Source: Atherix ibis (taxonomy: Eukaryota > Arthropoda > Insecta > Diptera > Athericidae). From it: DNA of 64,000 bases. Shown here one piece after another: positions 48,291 through 59,411 of this stretch. The number at the start of each line of letters is the position of its first letter. The stretch's first letter is position 1. The position numbers and the translations under genes are program-made. The stretch spans positions 109,426,267-109,490,266 of the forward strand of contig OY282605.1 of assembly GCA_958298945.1 (NCBI GenBank). Reading direction: 5' to 3'. A model generated the notes under the pieces. It saw nothing but the letters and a program-made list of their open reading frames with translations. It was not told the origin of the DNA and made no database searches.

Positions 48291-50454
48291 ATCGTTTTTC
48301 TGACTATTTTCAATGAAATTTTATTTGTTTTATTAAGAAAAATAATACAATATAAATAAAATTTCAATGAAAATTGTTGATTTTTTCGGAATGTTTTTCG
48401 AATATTTTGTTTGTTCGAAGGTATTTTATCACATAGTGTTACCTGGTGGCACTTTTAAGTACTAATGGTGATTAGCCGATTCTGTTGAGTTTTGTTTCCT
48501 TTTAATCGTTTTTTCTTATAAAATCTAATTGAAGATATACAAATACTTTCGATATTATTTATTTTCAAATAAAAAACTTTTACTTAAAATTAAAATATTT
48601 TTTAATTTACTGACAATTAAAACTGTAGGTGAGTATAATCAATAGAAAACAAATTTTTATCCTTTTTATTTTGCTCAATGAACAGTGGGAAGGGGGGGGT
48701 AGAATTTTTTAAATTTAATTTTTAAGGTAATATTTATATATTTTCTTATAGTTTTTCATTCAATCAATATATAAATTAGCAATGAAATTGAAATTCTTTT
48801 CTCACTTCCCAATTTAACAATGGTCCAACATGCATAATCGAATTTCTATTGGCATTTGTCCAAAGACAAGCCATCATATTATTTTTATTTTATTTGTTGT
48901 TTCAAATTAAATTCTTAAATTTATTTATAAATAAAAAGCAAATAATAAAAAAAATCCTAAAAATAAAATTGCTTAAATTAATTCTGAACAAATGTGAACT
49001 TGCCTTGAACTTCAATACAAAACGAAGAACATTTTGTCAATGACCGCACATCGAAACGCCTACGACAACCAAAAAAGTGTCGCAACGTAGAGAAATTTAG
49101 AAAATATTATTAAAAAAAAATTAATAGAAAGAAAATTTAAAATTATAGAAAAGAATATGGTATAATTAATTATCTAAGGAAATCATATGGAACAAACCCC
49201 ACCAATTTTCAAAAAAAAGATTTCCTTGTCAAAGTATCTGAAAATTATATTATATTTTTTGGGGGAGCCTGCAACAAACTTGACTGAAAATAAAGCTTAA
49301 AAAAAGATTGCACGTTTTCGAATCAGATCCGTTCAAGTGTCGATTTGCGACAAAAAATTTCCAATATTCAATTTTGCGTTGGCTGATGATCGGATGGCAT
49401 TTATATTGAATAAAATATGCAATAATTTTTTTGCCATTTTCGATATAAAAATTTTGATTTTCAATCTTATAACAATAGTTTGGTCACTATCCACTAATAT
49501 TTATAGTTTTTAATTTATTTTTTTTTCATTAAACTTAATATGTTGTTTTAATATTCGACAAAAACTATCGCAATTCAGTTAGAAATTTATGATATCTTGT
49601 GGTATTTGTATAACCGAAAATAGATAGTATCTCAAAAACGACTGCCTCCACAAATGTTTTTCTAAAATATTACTATCGATAAAAAAACAATCTATCCGAA
49701 ATTTTTTTATTAAAATTTCTTTACTAATATGCGATTTTTTTCTTGCATACATAGTTTTGCTACTATTATTAGTATTATAAAATTTATTTTCTATTAAACT
49801 GAGAAGGTGAATTTAGTTTAAAGTGCAAAATTGGATATTTTATCTAATAAATAATATAATTTTGGTAATTTTTTTTTTGGTATTCCATAATAAAAGTTTA
49901 TTTTTGTGCAATCTGATTTTCTTGATTTGAATTTAAATAAATTTGTTTATTGACTTGAATTAAGCATTATTCATTCAAGTTAGAAAAAAAATATTTTTGG
50001 TTTTATTTTTATGCAAACAAAATTCTTTTTTTTATGTCAATTTATTGTTGTTAGAAATAATATTAATAGAATATGAAATTCATAGCAAAAAAATAGAAAA
50101 ACAGACAGTTTATTTTTATATTAAATTATTGACTTAATCTGTGAGTTGGTATGATGGAAGTTTTGAGTAGACATTTGCAATTTCAGGAAGGTAATAAAAA
50201 TAAATTCATAATAACTATTGATTGTAGGTTTTTTTCTAAATAGGACACAATGAATACAATTTAAATACATTTTTTAGAGTCCTTATCCATCACAATTATA
50301 AATAAAAACTTAAACTTTTTTTGGATTCAATTTTCAATTATTTCAACCGGAATAGTTTTTAGGTATTTGAAACAATCAAAATATAAATAATAAATATAAT
50401 TATTTAAAATTAAACTCTTTTTTACGAATAGCAGAGAGGTAATAATATTTTAAA
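48291..50454. other. Long AT-rich spacer
   Basis: No gene or element supported. Many A and T runs and short broken frames. A G-run lies at 48690-48699. Confidence 0.5.
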
Positions 50455-51340
50455 TTTTGAGTAGAGATTTGGTTGTAGAGTCCTTCCAATACTATTAAAA
50501 ATCTTTGAAAAAATATTCCTTTGCCGCTTACATTATTTACTCGAATCCTCAAATTTAATTCCAAACTATCAAATTGGTTTCTTGTCTGAGCGTTCCACTT
50601 TAAAACCCTTTAGAACTTGTTTACCAGGTGGAGAGTAACAGTTAATGAACGTAAATCTACCCACATGCCTTTTACTCTTCTATATGATCCATGTCCTCCC
50701 ATATACCTTAATTACAGTGTCATACAACAATACACCAAATATTGTATTTAGGACTAGACTTATACACACGCTTAAAATGAAACTTAAAAGACAAGAACTA
50801 AAAAGACGATATCTGCAACTCCTTCTAAACAATCATTCTAAATATACTGTAGACAGCAAAGTACTTTTGAAACCACTATGGACTTACTGACCATACTGAA
50901 ACCAATATGGATTTACGAACTAAAACAATTGAGTTCTACTAAGCCTTCCAATTTCCATCGAATCCGTTCATTTGTCGACGTTTCCTTTTTATGTTAACAA
51001 TAATGTTATTCATCGTTAAGGTCCCCATTTATTTATGATATAAAAAGTACAATTCCTGTATCTGCAATCATACTAATCCCCTTGTTTAATAACTATCCTT
51101 TACTTAATTTCCAAAAAAATACGTATTCCAAAAAAGACTACAGCGTCACTGGTCGCATGTTTTACTAAAATACTGAAGCTTAACGTAAACACACCCTACC
51201 AGGAGAAACTTCGATGGTTGTTTACTCTTCATAACCTTTCATGTTAATTAATATTATTATTCAAATCTACTTATTACTATGTTGTAGTTTTAGATATCTA
51301 TAAAAATTAGGGAATAAAAACATTCCACTACTCATCAGTG
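50455..51340 (+). mobile_element. Decayed jockey-family LINE fragment 1
   Basis: Plus-strand remnants of the family at 28.2 kb. About 50480-50600 reads LPILLKIFEKIFLCRLHYLL then NLIPNYQIGFLSERST, equal to the reverse-transcriptase segment at 31555-31670. About 50640-50900 covers part of the post-catalytic region, including KLKRQELKRRYLQLLLNNHS (compare 32275-32335). Near 51180-51310 the 3' UTR pattern appears ('acttcgatggttgtttactc', 'gttgtagttttagatatcta'). The 5' half is missing and many indels are present. Confidence 0.75.
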
Positions 51341-51349
51341 ACATTGAGT

Positions 51350-51970
51350 TATCGATTTTATTGCATTCTCTTTGGGGGAAAAAACTATTATCACTGTATA
51401 AGAGAATCCCATTTTCCTCATATTATTTAATACTAAAATTATTTATAAGAAACTGTTATTTTCAAGTAACTGAAATTAAGAAACTCTGGAATACCCCTCC
51501 GACATTTGCCCTTCCCTATTCCAATTGGTACTAACACCTTTTCTTATAAACTTACTGATGGTACGGTCTACCTTATATCAAACTTTATTCCTAAACTCTC
51601 TATACCCTGACCCAATTCTTCTATAAATAGCGGACCATGTTAAGACCAAAAATAATCGAACACATTCATGTCCATGTAACTTTAACTCTTCGTCATAAGC
51701 TATATCCTCCCATTTAATACCAGTTTGGTATCTGAGATTGTAGTTATCTAAACGTTTATCCTATTATCTATATACAAGACTTAAAAGACTGGAACTTAAT
51801 AGATGATATTATGAATTGTTCTAGATAAATTTTGTAAATAGACAAAAGACACCAAAGTTCTTTTATCCATACTGAAACCAATATGGACTTACAGGCTAGA
51901 ACTCTTATACTCTATTAAGCTCTCCAATTTCTCTGTCATATAAAATCACTTCAGTAAAAAATAATTTATA
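51350..51970 (+). mobile_element. Decayed jockey-family LINE fragment 2
   Basis: 'ttgcattctctttgggggaa' onward reads LLHSLWGKKLLSLYKRIPFS and LILKLFIRNCYFQVTEI, which parallels LLWKLQRVLPSSYFHILKSY...YFQVAEN at 31785-31880. Then about 51660-51910 parallels 32135-32410, including 'catactgaaaccaatatggacttacaggct'-type sequence (compare VLKPIWTYGLEL). Heavily mutated and colinear with the intact LINE. Confidence 0.7.
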
Positions 51971-52854
51971 AAATAATTCCCACAATCACTTACATTAATC
52001 AATTTAATAAAAAACATATTTTCTTATCAGTTAAAATTGAGTAAAGATTCATTGTGCTTCAATAGAGCTATTACTTTATTTGCTCAGATCTTGTTTTGTC
52101 AAAACTTTTCCTTTTTTTATTTTCTATTAATTTTTGTTTGATTATTTTATGAAATTTCTGCTTTTATTTAAACTTAGATCCAAAAAAAAGTTATCCATTA
52201 TTGATTGTTAAAGCGGGACGGGGTGGAAGGGTATGAAAAAGATGATATCTAGTTTAAAAATGTTGATGATAGGGGTCCATTTCAGAAATTATCATATTGA
52301 CTATGATTTGGATGATGCACTTCAGAGCAGTAACAGAAAAGAAATAAGACTAGCATCACTAAGAGCAAATTGACCATATTGCTCCCCTTGACAAAGCTTT
52401 TACAATTATCCTTCCTGGACGTACAGTACAAGTTTCAACCTCTTCCGGTAACTGTACGACCCCATAAAATGTAAAAAGTGAAGTTTTGTTTTCATTGATA
52501 ATGTGAAAGGAGTGAGGTCTCTTGTGAGGTCAGACCATCGATTAACATTTAAGCTTATGAGTGACTGCTTATAAGACCCACAAAAGGAGTCCTTTGAGTC
52601 GGATAGGATATTGCAGACACTAAGCAGAACTCCTCTTGTTATACGTCATCAAGACGTCATCTTGGTATTGTTGATAATACCAAAATTGTAGTGCAACCAA
52701 AAATCTACCGACAATTGCACTGAAGCCTTCCAGTACTGCTCAAAAGATCGACGAAGCCTACACAGACGTATTGCTGCCCAAATGAACTATTGTACTTTGA
52801 AGGCGATAATATTGATGTAAAAAAGAAAATAGAATTGTTAAAAAAAATGTTTTT
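51971..52854. other. Spacer with one dispersed repeat block
   Basis: No gene supported. 52428-52475 ('acaagtttcaacctcttccg' then 'gtaactgtacgacccca') repeats the block at 35763-35810. Confidence 0.5.
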
Positions 52855-53045
52855 TAATGCTATAGCAATTATAAATACTACTCCTGGAAGCCTACTACCA
52901 CATCCAAAGATCTTATTTATCTGAAAAATCCTTCCAGATACAAGAATGTACTGATTATGGAGATATCTATCTCAGCTCTGCTGGACGTCCACAAGGTAGC
53001 ACATTTGGTCCCATTCTATTGGACTTACATAGCCCATCAGTCAAA
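52855..53045 (+). mobile_element. Decayed jockey-family LINE fragment 3
   Basis: Reads, with frame slips, YGDIYLSSAGRPQGSTFGPI then LLDLHSPS, matching YSDIYPISAGVP-QGSILGPI-LYNIY at 31885-31965 of the main LINE. This copy keeps the PQG triplet that is mutated to P-stop-G in the 28-kb element. Confidence 0.65.
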
Positions 53046-53279
53046 GATTTTTGAACAATATAATTTTTGTAGTTTTTATGATTACATTCATAAGTTCTGA
53101 TAGGATGACAGGTCAGCTTACGAAGGAGGGATGCAAGTACGCATTGGATATGCACGCTATTCTTTCGGGACTATGTATAAGAGGTCTCGAAAGTGGCTTT
53201 GCTATATAATGATCCTAGTCATACTTGTAGACTATGTTCATTATTCTTGAAAGACTAGGAGCCACAAGGATCTTTGAAT
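53046..53279. other. Spacer
   Basis: No gene or element supported. Confidence 0.45.
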
Positions 53280-53420
53280 AGGATTAGATGGCATCTTCAG
53301 TTACCAGGTCTTTTTTCTATTGAATATGTATGAGATGAGTTAGACCGAAAAGTTAGGGTACGAAATCTGATAAGCCAATAGCACCTCTACACAATTCACT
53401 CCATTAACTATGTATCATTA
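53280..53420 (+). pseudogene. Tc1-like transposase fragment
   Basis: Plus strand reads HLQLPGLFSIEYV, a stop, then DELDRKVRVRNLISQ (about 53300-53385). This fits the Tc1 motif SPDLNPIE.(V/L)WDELDR.(V/I)R.RN. The catalytic Glu region is recognisable only by position. It is the only part of this element I can identify. Related to the Tc1 tail at 22.3 kb at family level. Confidence 0.55.
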
Positions 53421-53743
53421 CTTTTATATCATACATCATACTCATATGGAGTAACGATATTCTATGAAGAAGTCAGATGGAAGCAAATCTGGAAAATACG
53501 ATAGATGTTCCTACTTGTATCTTATCAATTATGGAATAATGAATTAATAAGATTGTCGTCTAGCTATTGGGCTATCGTTTTTGGCGATTAAGATAGGTTA
53601 AAATGGTTTTGACATTATTTTTGCTGATGAGGCAGATTGGAGGGAATCGAAGGATAATCTGCCAATTTTCTGAATAACAAACCATTAGAATTATTTTCTC
53701 CTATAATTTTGAAATAACAAACAATTTCCCAAATTTTAGAAAA
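53421..53743. other. Spacer
   Basis: No gene or element supported. Confidence 0.45.
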
Positions 53744-54973
53744 TACAGGGTGGACCATTTAAAAGATGCATTTTAAAAAGTAAATAAAAAAAAAACTAGT
53801 GTATATTTTTTTAAATTTCCGATTTTATTAGATCATTTAAATGACTGCCACGGCTGGCCTTACAGTACCCCATTCGCTCGACCCAATTTTTCAGTTCATT
53901 TTCGATTGTATGGGCCTGTATCTCTTCAATGGCAAGTTTGATTTCGTGTTTCAAGGTCTCAATTGTCTCTGGATGGCTTGCGTAACATTTATCCTTAATG
54001 GCTCCCTACAGCAAATAATCCAACAGGCACAAATCACAGCTCTGAGGCGGCCAATTGACATCAGAATTTCGGCTGATTATTCGGTTTTCGAAAGCAGTGC
54101 CCAAAAGTTGGATTGTTACGTTGGTTGTGTGGCAAGTGGCCCCATCCTGTTAAAACCAAATGTCATCCATGCCATTCTCTTCAACTTTTGGAAACAAAAA
54201 TTCGTTGAGCAAGCCCCGATAGCGCTCACTATTGACCGTAACGGCGGCTCCTTCATCGTTTTCGAAGAAAAACGGGCCAATGATGCCTCCACTCCAAAAT
54301 CCGCACCAAACCGTGACTTGTTATGGATGCATCGGCTTTTCCATGCATACGTTTGGATTTTCTGAGCCCCAGGTGCGACAATTTTGTTTGTTGACATATC
54401 CACCGAGGTGGAAATGGGCCTCATCCGAAAAGATGATTTTTCTGTAAAAATGCTCATCTTCGGCCAATTAATCTTGAGCCCATTGGGCAAACCGAAAACG
54501 CATCGGATGTTCATGCGGCTTTAATTGTTGGACTAATTGAACTTTGTAAGCTTTAATACCGAGGTCTTTGTGCAAAATTCTCAACAAAATTCCTGAGAAC
54601 GGTGACAAGTTAATGTTGATGGAACGGCGGCAATAGTCTCGGTCGTACGCACTGTATTAGAGCGGGAACGAGTTGCTTTGGCAACCAACAAACCAAATTC
54701 GCGAACTCGCTTCACGAATTTGTCCATAAGTTGACGTGATGGCATTCGATCTTTGCTCATTTTTAATTTAAATTCCGCACAGTTTGGCTTGAAGACTCAC
54801 CACTTTGGAAGTAAGTTCTCAATATTTTCCAGTTTTCTTCAAGCGTATGGATTACCATTTCGTAAAATTCAGACTTTCAACTAACAATCTGTCAATTCGT
54901 GATGACATTTAACACTCAAGTACTTCAAATAAATAGTGGTTCAAAATGCAACCGCTAGATGGACCACCCTGTA
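53744..54973 (-). mobile_element. Full-length rosa-like Tc1/mariner element (F)
   Basis: Left end tacagggtggaccatttaaa (53744). Right end ggaccaccctgta (54961-54973), preceded by 'gcaaccgctagat'. The termini are inverted repeats of about 14-16 bp flanked by TA. At 1230 bp it encodes one damaged transposase on the minus strand. The ACAGGGTGG end motif is shared with the short element at 10128-10555. Confidence 0.9.
53811..54858 (-). pseudogene. rosa-like transposase (element F), few frame breaks
   Basis: The likely start is ATG 54858: MVIHTLEENWKILRTYFQSG then ESSSQTVRN (helix-turn-helix). It continues in changed frame with RQLMDKFVKRVREFGLLVAK, TTETIAAV and later TSVLKL / AYKVQLVQQLKPHEHPMRFR. 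The catalytic domain reads IIFSDEAHFHLGGYVNKQNC (first Asp), VTVWCGFWSGGIIGPFFFEN, FQQDGATCHTTNVTIQLLG (second Asp) and VNWPPQSCDLCLLDYLLWGA (third acidic residue, Asp). It ends AHTIENELKNWVERMGYCKA and SRGSHLNDLIKSEI-stop. I count 36 residues between the second and third Asp, longer than the 34 of ordinary mariners. This WPPRSCDLTPLDFFLWG group is often labelled rosa or DD37-41D in insects; the exact clade needs a phylogeny. Stops near 54470 and 54590 and two frameshifts disable it. Confidence 0.87.
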
Positions 54974-57314
54974 TTTATCAGTTGGCATTTTATAGATCAG
55001 CGCACAAGCAACTGCATTTATACTATTTCTTCCTTGATCAAATATAAAAAATAAAATTGAAAATGTAACTCAAAGCGGCCATTTATAATTAATTCACAAT
55101 CCATTGATGATTGGTGGTGATATATCGAAATAATCACAACAGATGTACAAATGGCCTAAACTGCAATAGTCGATTGTGAACAAATGTTCGGTTTTCCTTA
55201 AGCGGAGAAGTCATCGTCAAGATGCAAATCGTTTGCTAGACATTGACTCTATGCGATGTTGTGCATACAAAAATTAGTAATCGAATAGGAAATTATGCAG
55301 ACTGATAGTATGTTCCGTCAGACCATTTATGGAAATAACACGATTCCAGTTGGAACTATGCGGATTGCAGTCGTTAATCAAATTGAACATGGAAACAATG
55401 GGAATTATTTTCAGGAAAATGCAAGCAAAACGAAATAAAACATTTTAATTTGATTTGATTAGTGTCTTTATCAATTCTTGACTATATTTCCATACTAAAA
55501 GTACTCAAATCCAATGCAGAAATATGTAAAATTATCTTCGTTTGGAAGGTATTCCATTCGAAAGGAAGAACTGCATTCGCATTTGATTCGGTACGAGTTA
55601 ATCCATTTTATTCGATTCACGACTTTTGCTATCGACAAACTAAATAAACTTCATATATTTTCTTACAATTATTATATTCTCTTAATATTTAACATAAGTT
55701 CATATATTTTAATAGTCGTAATTATATTAGACAGAATACAAGTGCATACACATATGTCATCGGAAGAATATTTTCTTAAAAAGACTTTTTCTGGATATTC
55801 TTATTTTGTAGCTAATTTGCAATTATTTATTAACTTTTCATATTACAGATCAGTATTGTTATGTTATTTTGCTTCTTTTTTTTTATATAAAGAACGTACT
55901 CAGAATTGAAGAAAGTTCTTATTGGTGGTTCATAAATCTTACATCAACCTACACAAACTTCAGTGTCGGGTAAGATTAAAAAATGGAATACGGGAATTTA
56001 CAAGAGTAGCTATAAATTAACGCATAATTTATTTCTTCATTTAAAAGAGAACAAAAAGATACATTTTCTGTGTAATAAATCAAAGAGGACCGTATATCAA
56101 ACAAGTATTCGCATATTGTGAATGGCAGACAATTTAATACATTTTTTAAGGAAGAGCCACAAAATGAATGATGCCTTCTTCAATGGGAATATTATTGTAC
56201 AAGAGACGGATACCGATCTGGTAACAATGATAACAAAATTCAACAAAATTGTACAAATATTAATGAACTGAAAATAATAACGGATCTGTCCTCCCATTTA
56301 TTCAGTTAATGTGACAGGATTTTGTGTATCCTCGCTACTTATTTGCTACTATCACCACGTCATTATTATTATATTAACAATAACAATTTTAAAGAAAAAT
56401 AATCTTAATTTTTTTAACAATATTTTTTGTATTTTAAAAATATTTTTAAAAAAAATTTCTTTAAATGAAAAAAAATTTAATCAAACTGTTCGAATGCTGT
56501 TGATAAATTGTAATACTAACTCGGTTTGTGTATCGACTAAACTCATATTCTTACGTACGGAAAACCATTAAAATAATTCGATTTAATTGATTTAAAAAAA
56601 ATGTTTAAAATATTAACCAATACACATACATATCTGGAAATAATTTATGTAATTATTTTTAACTATTTCATTATAAGCAAAATGTATAAAACTAAATTTG
56701 AAAAAAAATTAATATTTTTCCAATTATGTTCTTAGCAACATTTTAAAATTGTTATTTTGCTTATAAACATTGCGAATTGAATTTGTGGTCAGTTTTCTTC
56801 TAATTTTGAAAGTCGTCAAATTATTTGTACAAAAAAAATTTCTACAAACTTTTAAATTTTTTGTGCGCAAAAATTGAACATGGGATTAACAAAAGTAAAA
56901 TTATTTGAAAGATTTATCCAATAAGTTTTAATAAACTTATCTATTCTCAAATAAGCCTTAATTTATTAATATTTGATTTCGTAAAATTGTTCCAAAAATC
57001 TGTATGATTATTTAAATTAAAAACTTACTTTGAGTATTAACTAAAATCTGATTTTCTTTTAAATTCGAAATTACTGAATTTTAAATTTTGTTTCGAAAAT
57101 TTTTTTATGTAAGATTTTAAAGTTTCAAATTTGTTTACGCAATTTTTTTTAAAATTATTTATTGGTGTCAGTATTTTTTTTGTTATCGAGGATTTTTTAA
57201 TATAAAAAATAGAAAACTGAATGTTTTAATGACTAGCTTGAGTACTAAAGAGTATTCTAAAAGTAGATTTACAACTTTAATTAAAATATAAATTTGGTAA
57301 TCTATCAAAATAGG
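54974..57314. other. Long AT-rich spacer
   Basis: No gene supported. The 131-codon frame at 55514-55909 is rich in Tyr, Phe and Ile and looks like an AT-driven chance frame. Confidence 0.5.
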
Positions 57315-57420
57315 GCTCTGGCAATCTAAGCACCGCACGCTCAACCGATAATATTGCAGCGGTGCGTGAAAGTGTAGTTAAAAGTCGCTAAAAGGTATCG
57401 CGCACCAGATTTTAATATTC
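57315..57420 (+). pseudogene. rosa-like transposase N-terminal scrap
   Basis: About 57335-57395 reads ARSTDNIAAVRESVV, the ARS.ENIAAVRESV motif at the end of the N-terminal domain of the transposases at 43.4 and 53.7 kb. It is cut off at the CAG/CAA array that starts at about 57425. Confidence 0.6.
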
Positions 57421-57424
57421 CTCA

Positions 57425-58095
57425 AACCGTTGTACAGCAACAGTTGCTGCAACAACAGCAACTGTTGCTGTTGCTGTTGTTGTTGCTGTTGCTATTATTG
57501 CTGTTGCTGTTTGGAATGTTTTGCAGCAACAGTAGCAACAACAACAGCGACATCAACAGTAACAGTAATAGCAATAGCAACAGCAATGGCAACAGCAATA
57601 CCAAACAGCAACAGCAATGGCAGCAGCAATAGTTACAGCAACAGCAACTGCAACAACAATAAAAACAGCAACAGCAACAGCAATAACAACAACTTCAACA
57701 ACAACAGCAACAGCAACAGCAGCAACAGCAATAATAACAGCAACAGCAAAAGCAACAGCAATAACAGCAACAGCAACATAAACCGCAACGGTAGCAATAA
57801 CAGCAACAGAAACGGCAAGAGCAACAGTAAAAGCAACGTCAACAGCAATAGCAAAAGCAACAGCAACATCAGCAGCAACAGGAAAAGCAACAGCAACAGT
57901 AACAGCAACAGCAACAGCAACACTAATAGCAACAACAGCAAAAGCAACAGAAGCTGGAACAGCAACAGTAACAGCAATAGCAACGCAATATCAACAGTAA
58001 CAGCAAAACCATCAGCAACTGCAAAAGCAACAGCAACCGCAACAGGAACAGTAACAGCAGCAACAACAGAAACAGTAACAGCAAAAGTAAAATCG
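57425..58095. repeat. CAGCAA-type hexanucleotide array with foldback start
   Basis: About 670 bp built from CAGCAA, CAACAG and variants (AACAGC, ATAGCA). The first part (about 57445-57515) is in the opposite orientation (GTTGCT, ACTATTATTGCTG). The following CAGCAA tract (from about 57522) is its complement, so the boundary can fold into a long hairpin. All three frames are open for long stretches only because the repeats lack stops. The resulting Asn/Ser, Gln/Leu or Thr/Ala frames (for example 57430-58119 plus) are not evidence of a gene. Confidence 0.9.
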
Positions 58096-59179
58096 GATGA
58101 TATAGGAATTTCTGCCTAGAGAGTTCTTGTAACTTCAATCCAGGAATCTTGACAGGAAATTGATAATGAGTGTTGAGCGCATTTTAACTTAGTGGCTTAA
58201 TAGACGGTTCTGGGAATGCGAAAATTCCGAAAAAATTCACGAACGATCTTTAACTCTTCGTAGACTGACTATGTGGTGTGGTGTTTGGACCGCAGCTGTT
58301 TTAGTTTGAGGACTTTCGTGGTAGTTCTGTTCTGGTAACTAATTTTCCTTACATCTATTGTTAGACATAAGTACCACGGGCCTCCTACGACTAGAGGGAT
58401 TGGGATACGATCCATAAGTGGACCAGTTCTTCTTGTACTAGATTTTGTCTGCTTAGCCCAAATATAAGCCAAATGGTTGCACGTACTCTTCTATACAGCA
58501 TTACTATATCCAACTTCCGATAATACGCAGTACTCTTCTTAGAGAATTGTTTTTATCACTTTACGTAAGCCGTCTCTAGCTAACTCAACTATTCCCTTCT
58601 GACACATCTGAATTCCATCCTTTCTGCTCTATGCATGATGCAATAAAACAATTCATCCGTCAATTCCATCTCAACAGTGGCCGATATCGTCAGATCATGT
58701 GTCAGCAACCAAACGCTTCTGTCTAGTGTTAGCAACCAAACCAGCTACAGTCAGCACCAGTAGACTTTGTGCTAATAGTCGGTAAAAAATTATAAGCTAG
58801 TTACTCTAACCGTTGGTAACAAATCCTACCGAAGCCTTGACTATCATATACAGTAGTATAATCGGGGATAGCTGGTGTCGCTCACCACGAGTCCGAAGAC
58901 TGTGTCTGCAATATTGGTGACAACTGTAACCGCCACGTTTTAGACAAAATTCACGGTGTGACCAATCACAGTGGGACACCCGACTTGGTGGTAACACTTT
59001 TTAATTTAAGAGTATTTTGGCAGATAATCTTACTCATAAAGCTATAGTAAGGAACCTTTTATACTCTAGGCAGTTCCAGGGCAGCTCAGATCTGCCGGTT
59101 CCCTAAGCCCGGAGAACTTCTGGTATTGATCATAGTTTGATATTTTATCCAGAAGTAGTTCTTTATGGTACCCGGGTAT
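58096..59179. other. Spacer with a dispersed repeat
   Basis: Less AT-rich than most of the window; frames broken. About 58774-58830 is an inverted, diverged copy of 63601-63660. The minus frames at 58269-58472 and 58806-58997 are unassigned. Confidence 0.45.
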
Positions 59180-59411
59180 ATGAATAAATGCTACGAAATT
59201 TTATCATTTCTGAATTGAATTTAATGACATGTACTTCCAACAGGACGATGCCAAGTCACACGCTGCAGACGATGCAATGGATTTCTGTGACCAACGCTTC
59301 CTGACCAAATTATTTCGAAAACTGGTAATGTCGATTGGCTCTCTTAAAGGAAGGTCTGTGCTAACCCACCGGTTTTATAATTGTATTATTAATTTTTTTG
59401 CAATACCATAA
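59180..59411 (+). pseudogene. Tc1/mariner transposase scrap with a YFQQD block
   Basis: The open piece from 59229 begins MYFQQDDAKSHAADDAMDFC then DQRF. This fits the second catalytic Asp block of rosa- or Tc3-like transposases (FQQDGA.SHTA...). The sequence just upstream (FIELND-like, about 59195-59228) keeps the reading. The third acidic block is not recognisable. Too short to assign a family. Confidence 0.5.

Noticed and set aside
53841..54365. 174-codon plus frame in element F
   Set aside because: Antisense of the transposase. The minus strand carries the catalytic motifs.
55514..55909. 131-codon Tyr/Phe/Ile-rich plus frame
   Set aside because: Composition follows AT-rich DNA. No domain and no supporting context.
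57430..58119. 229-codon frame of Asn/Ser/Cys repeats, and several Leu- or Gln-rich frames on both strands
   Set aside because: All arise from a CAG/CAA-type simple repeat that lacks stop codons in most frames. There is no unique sequence, start context or domain.
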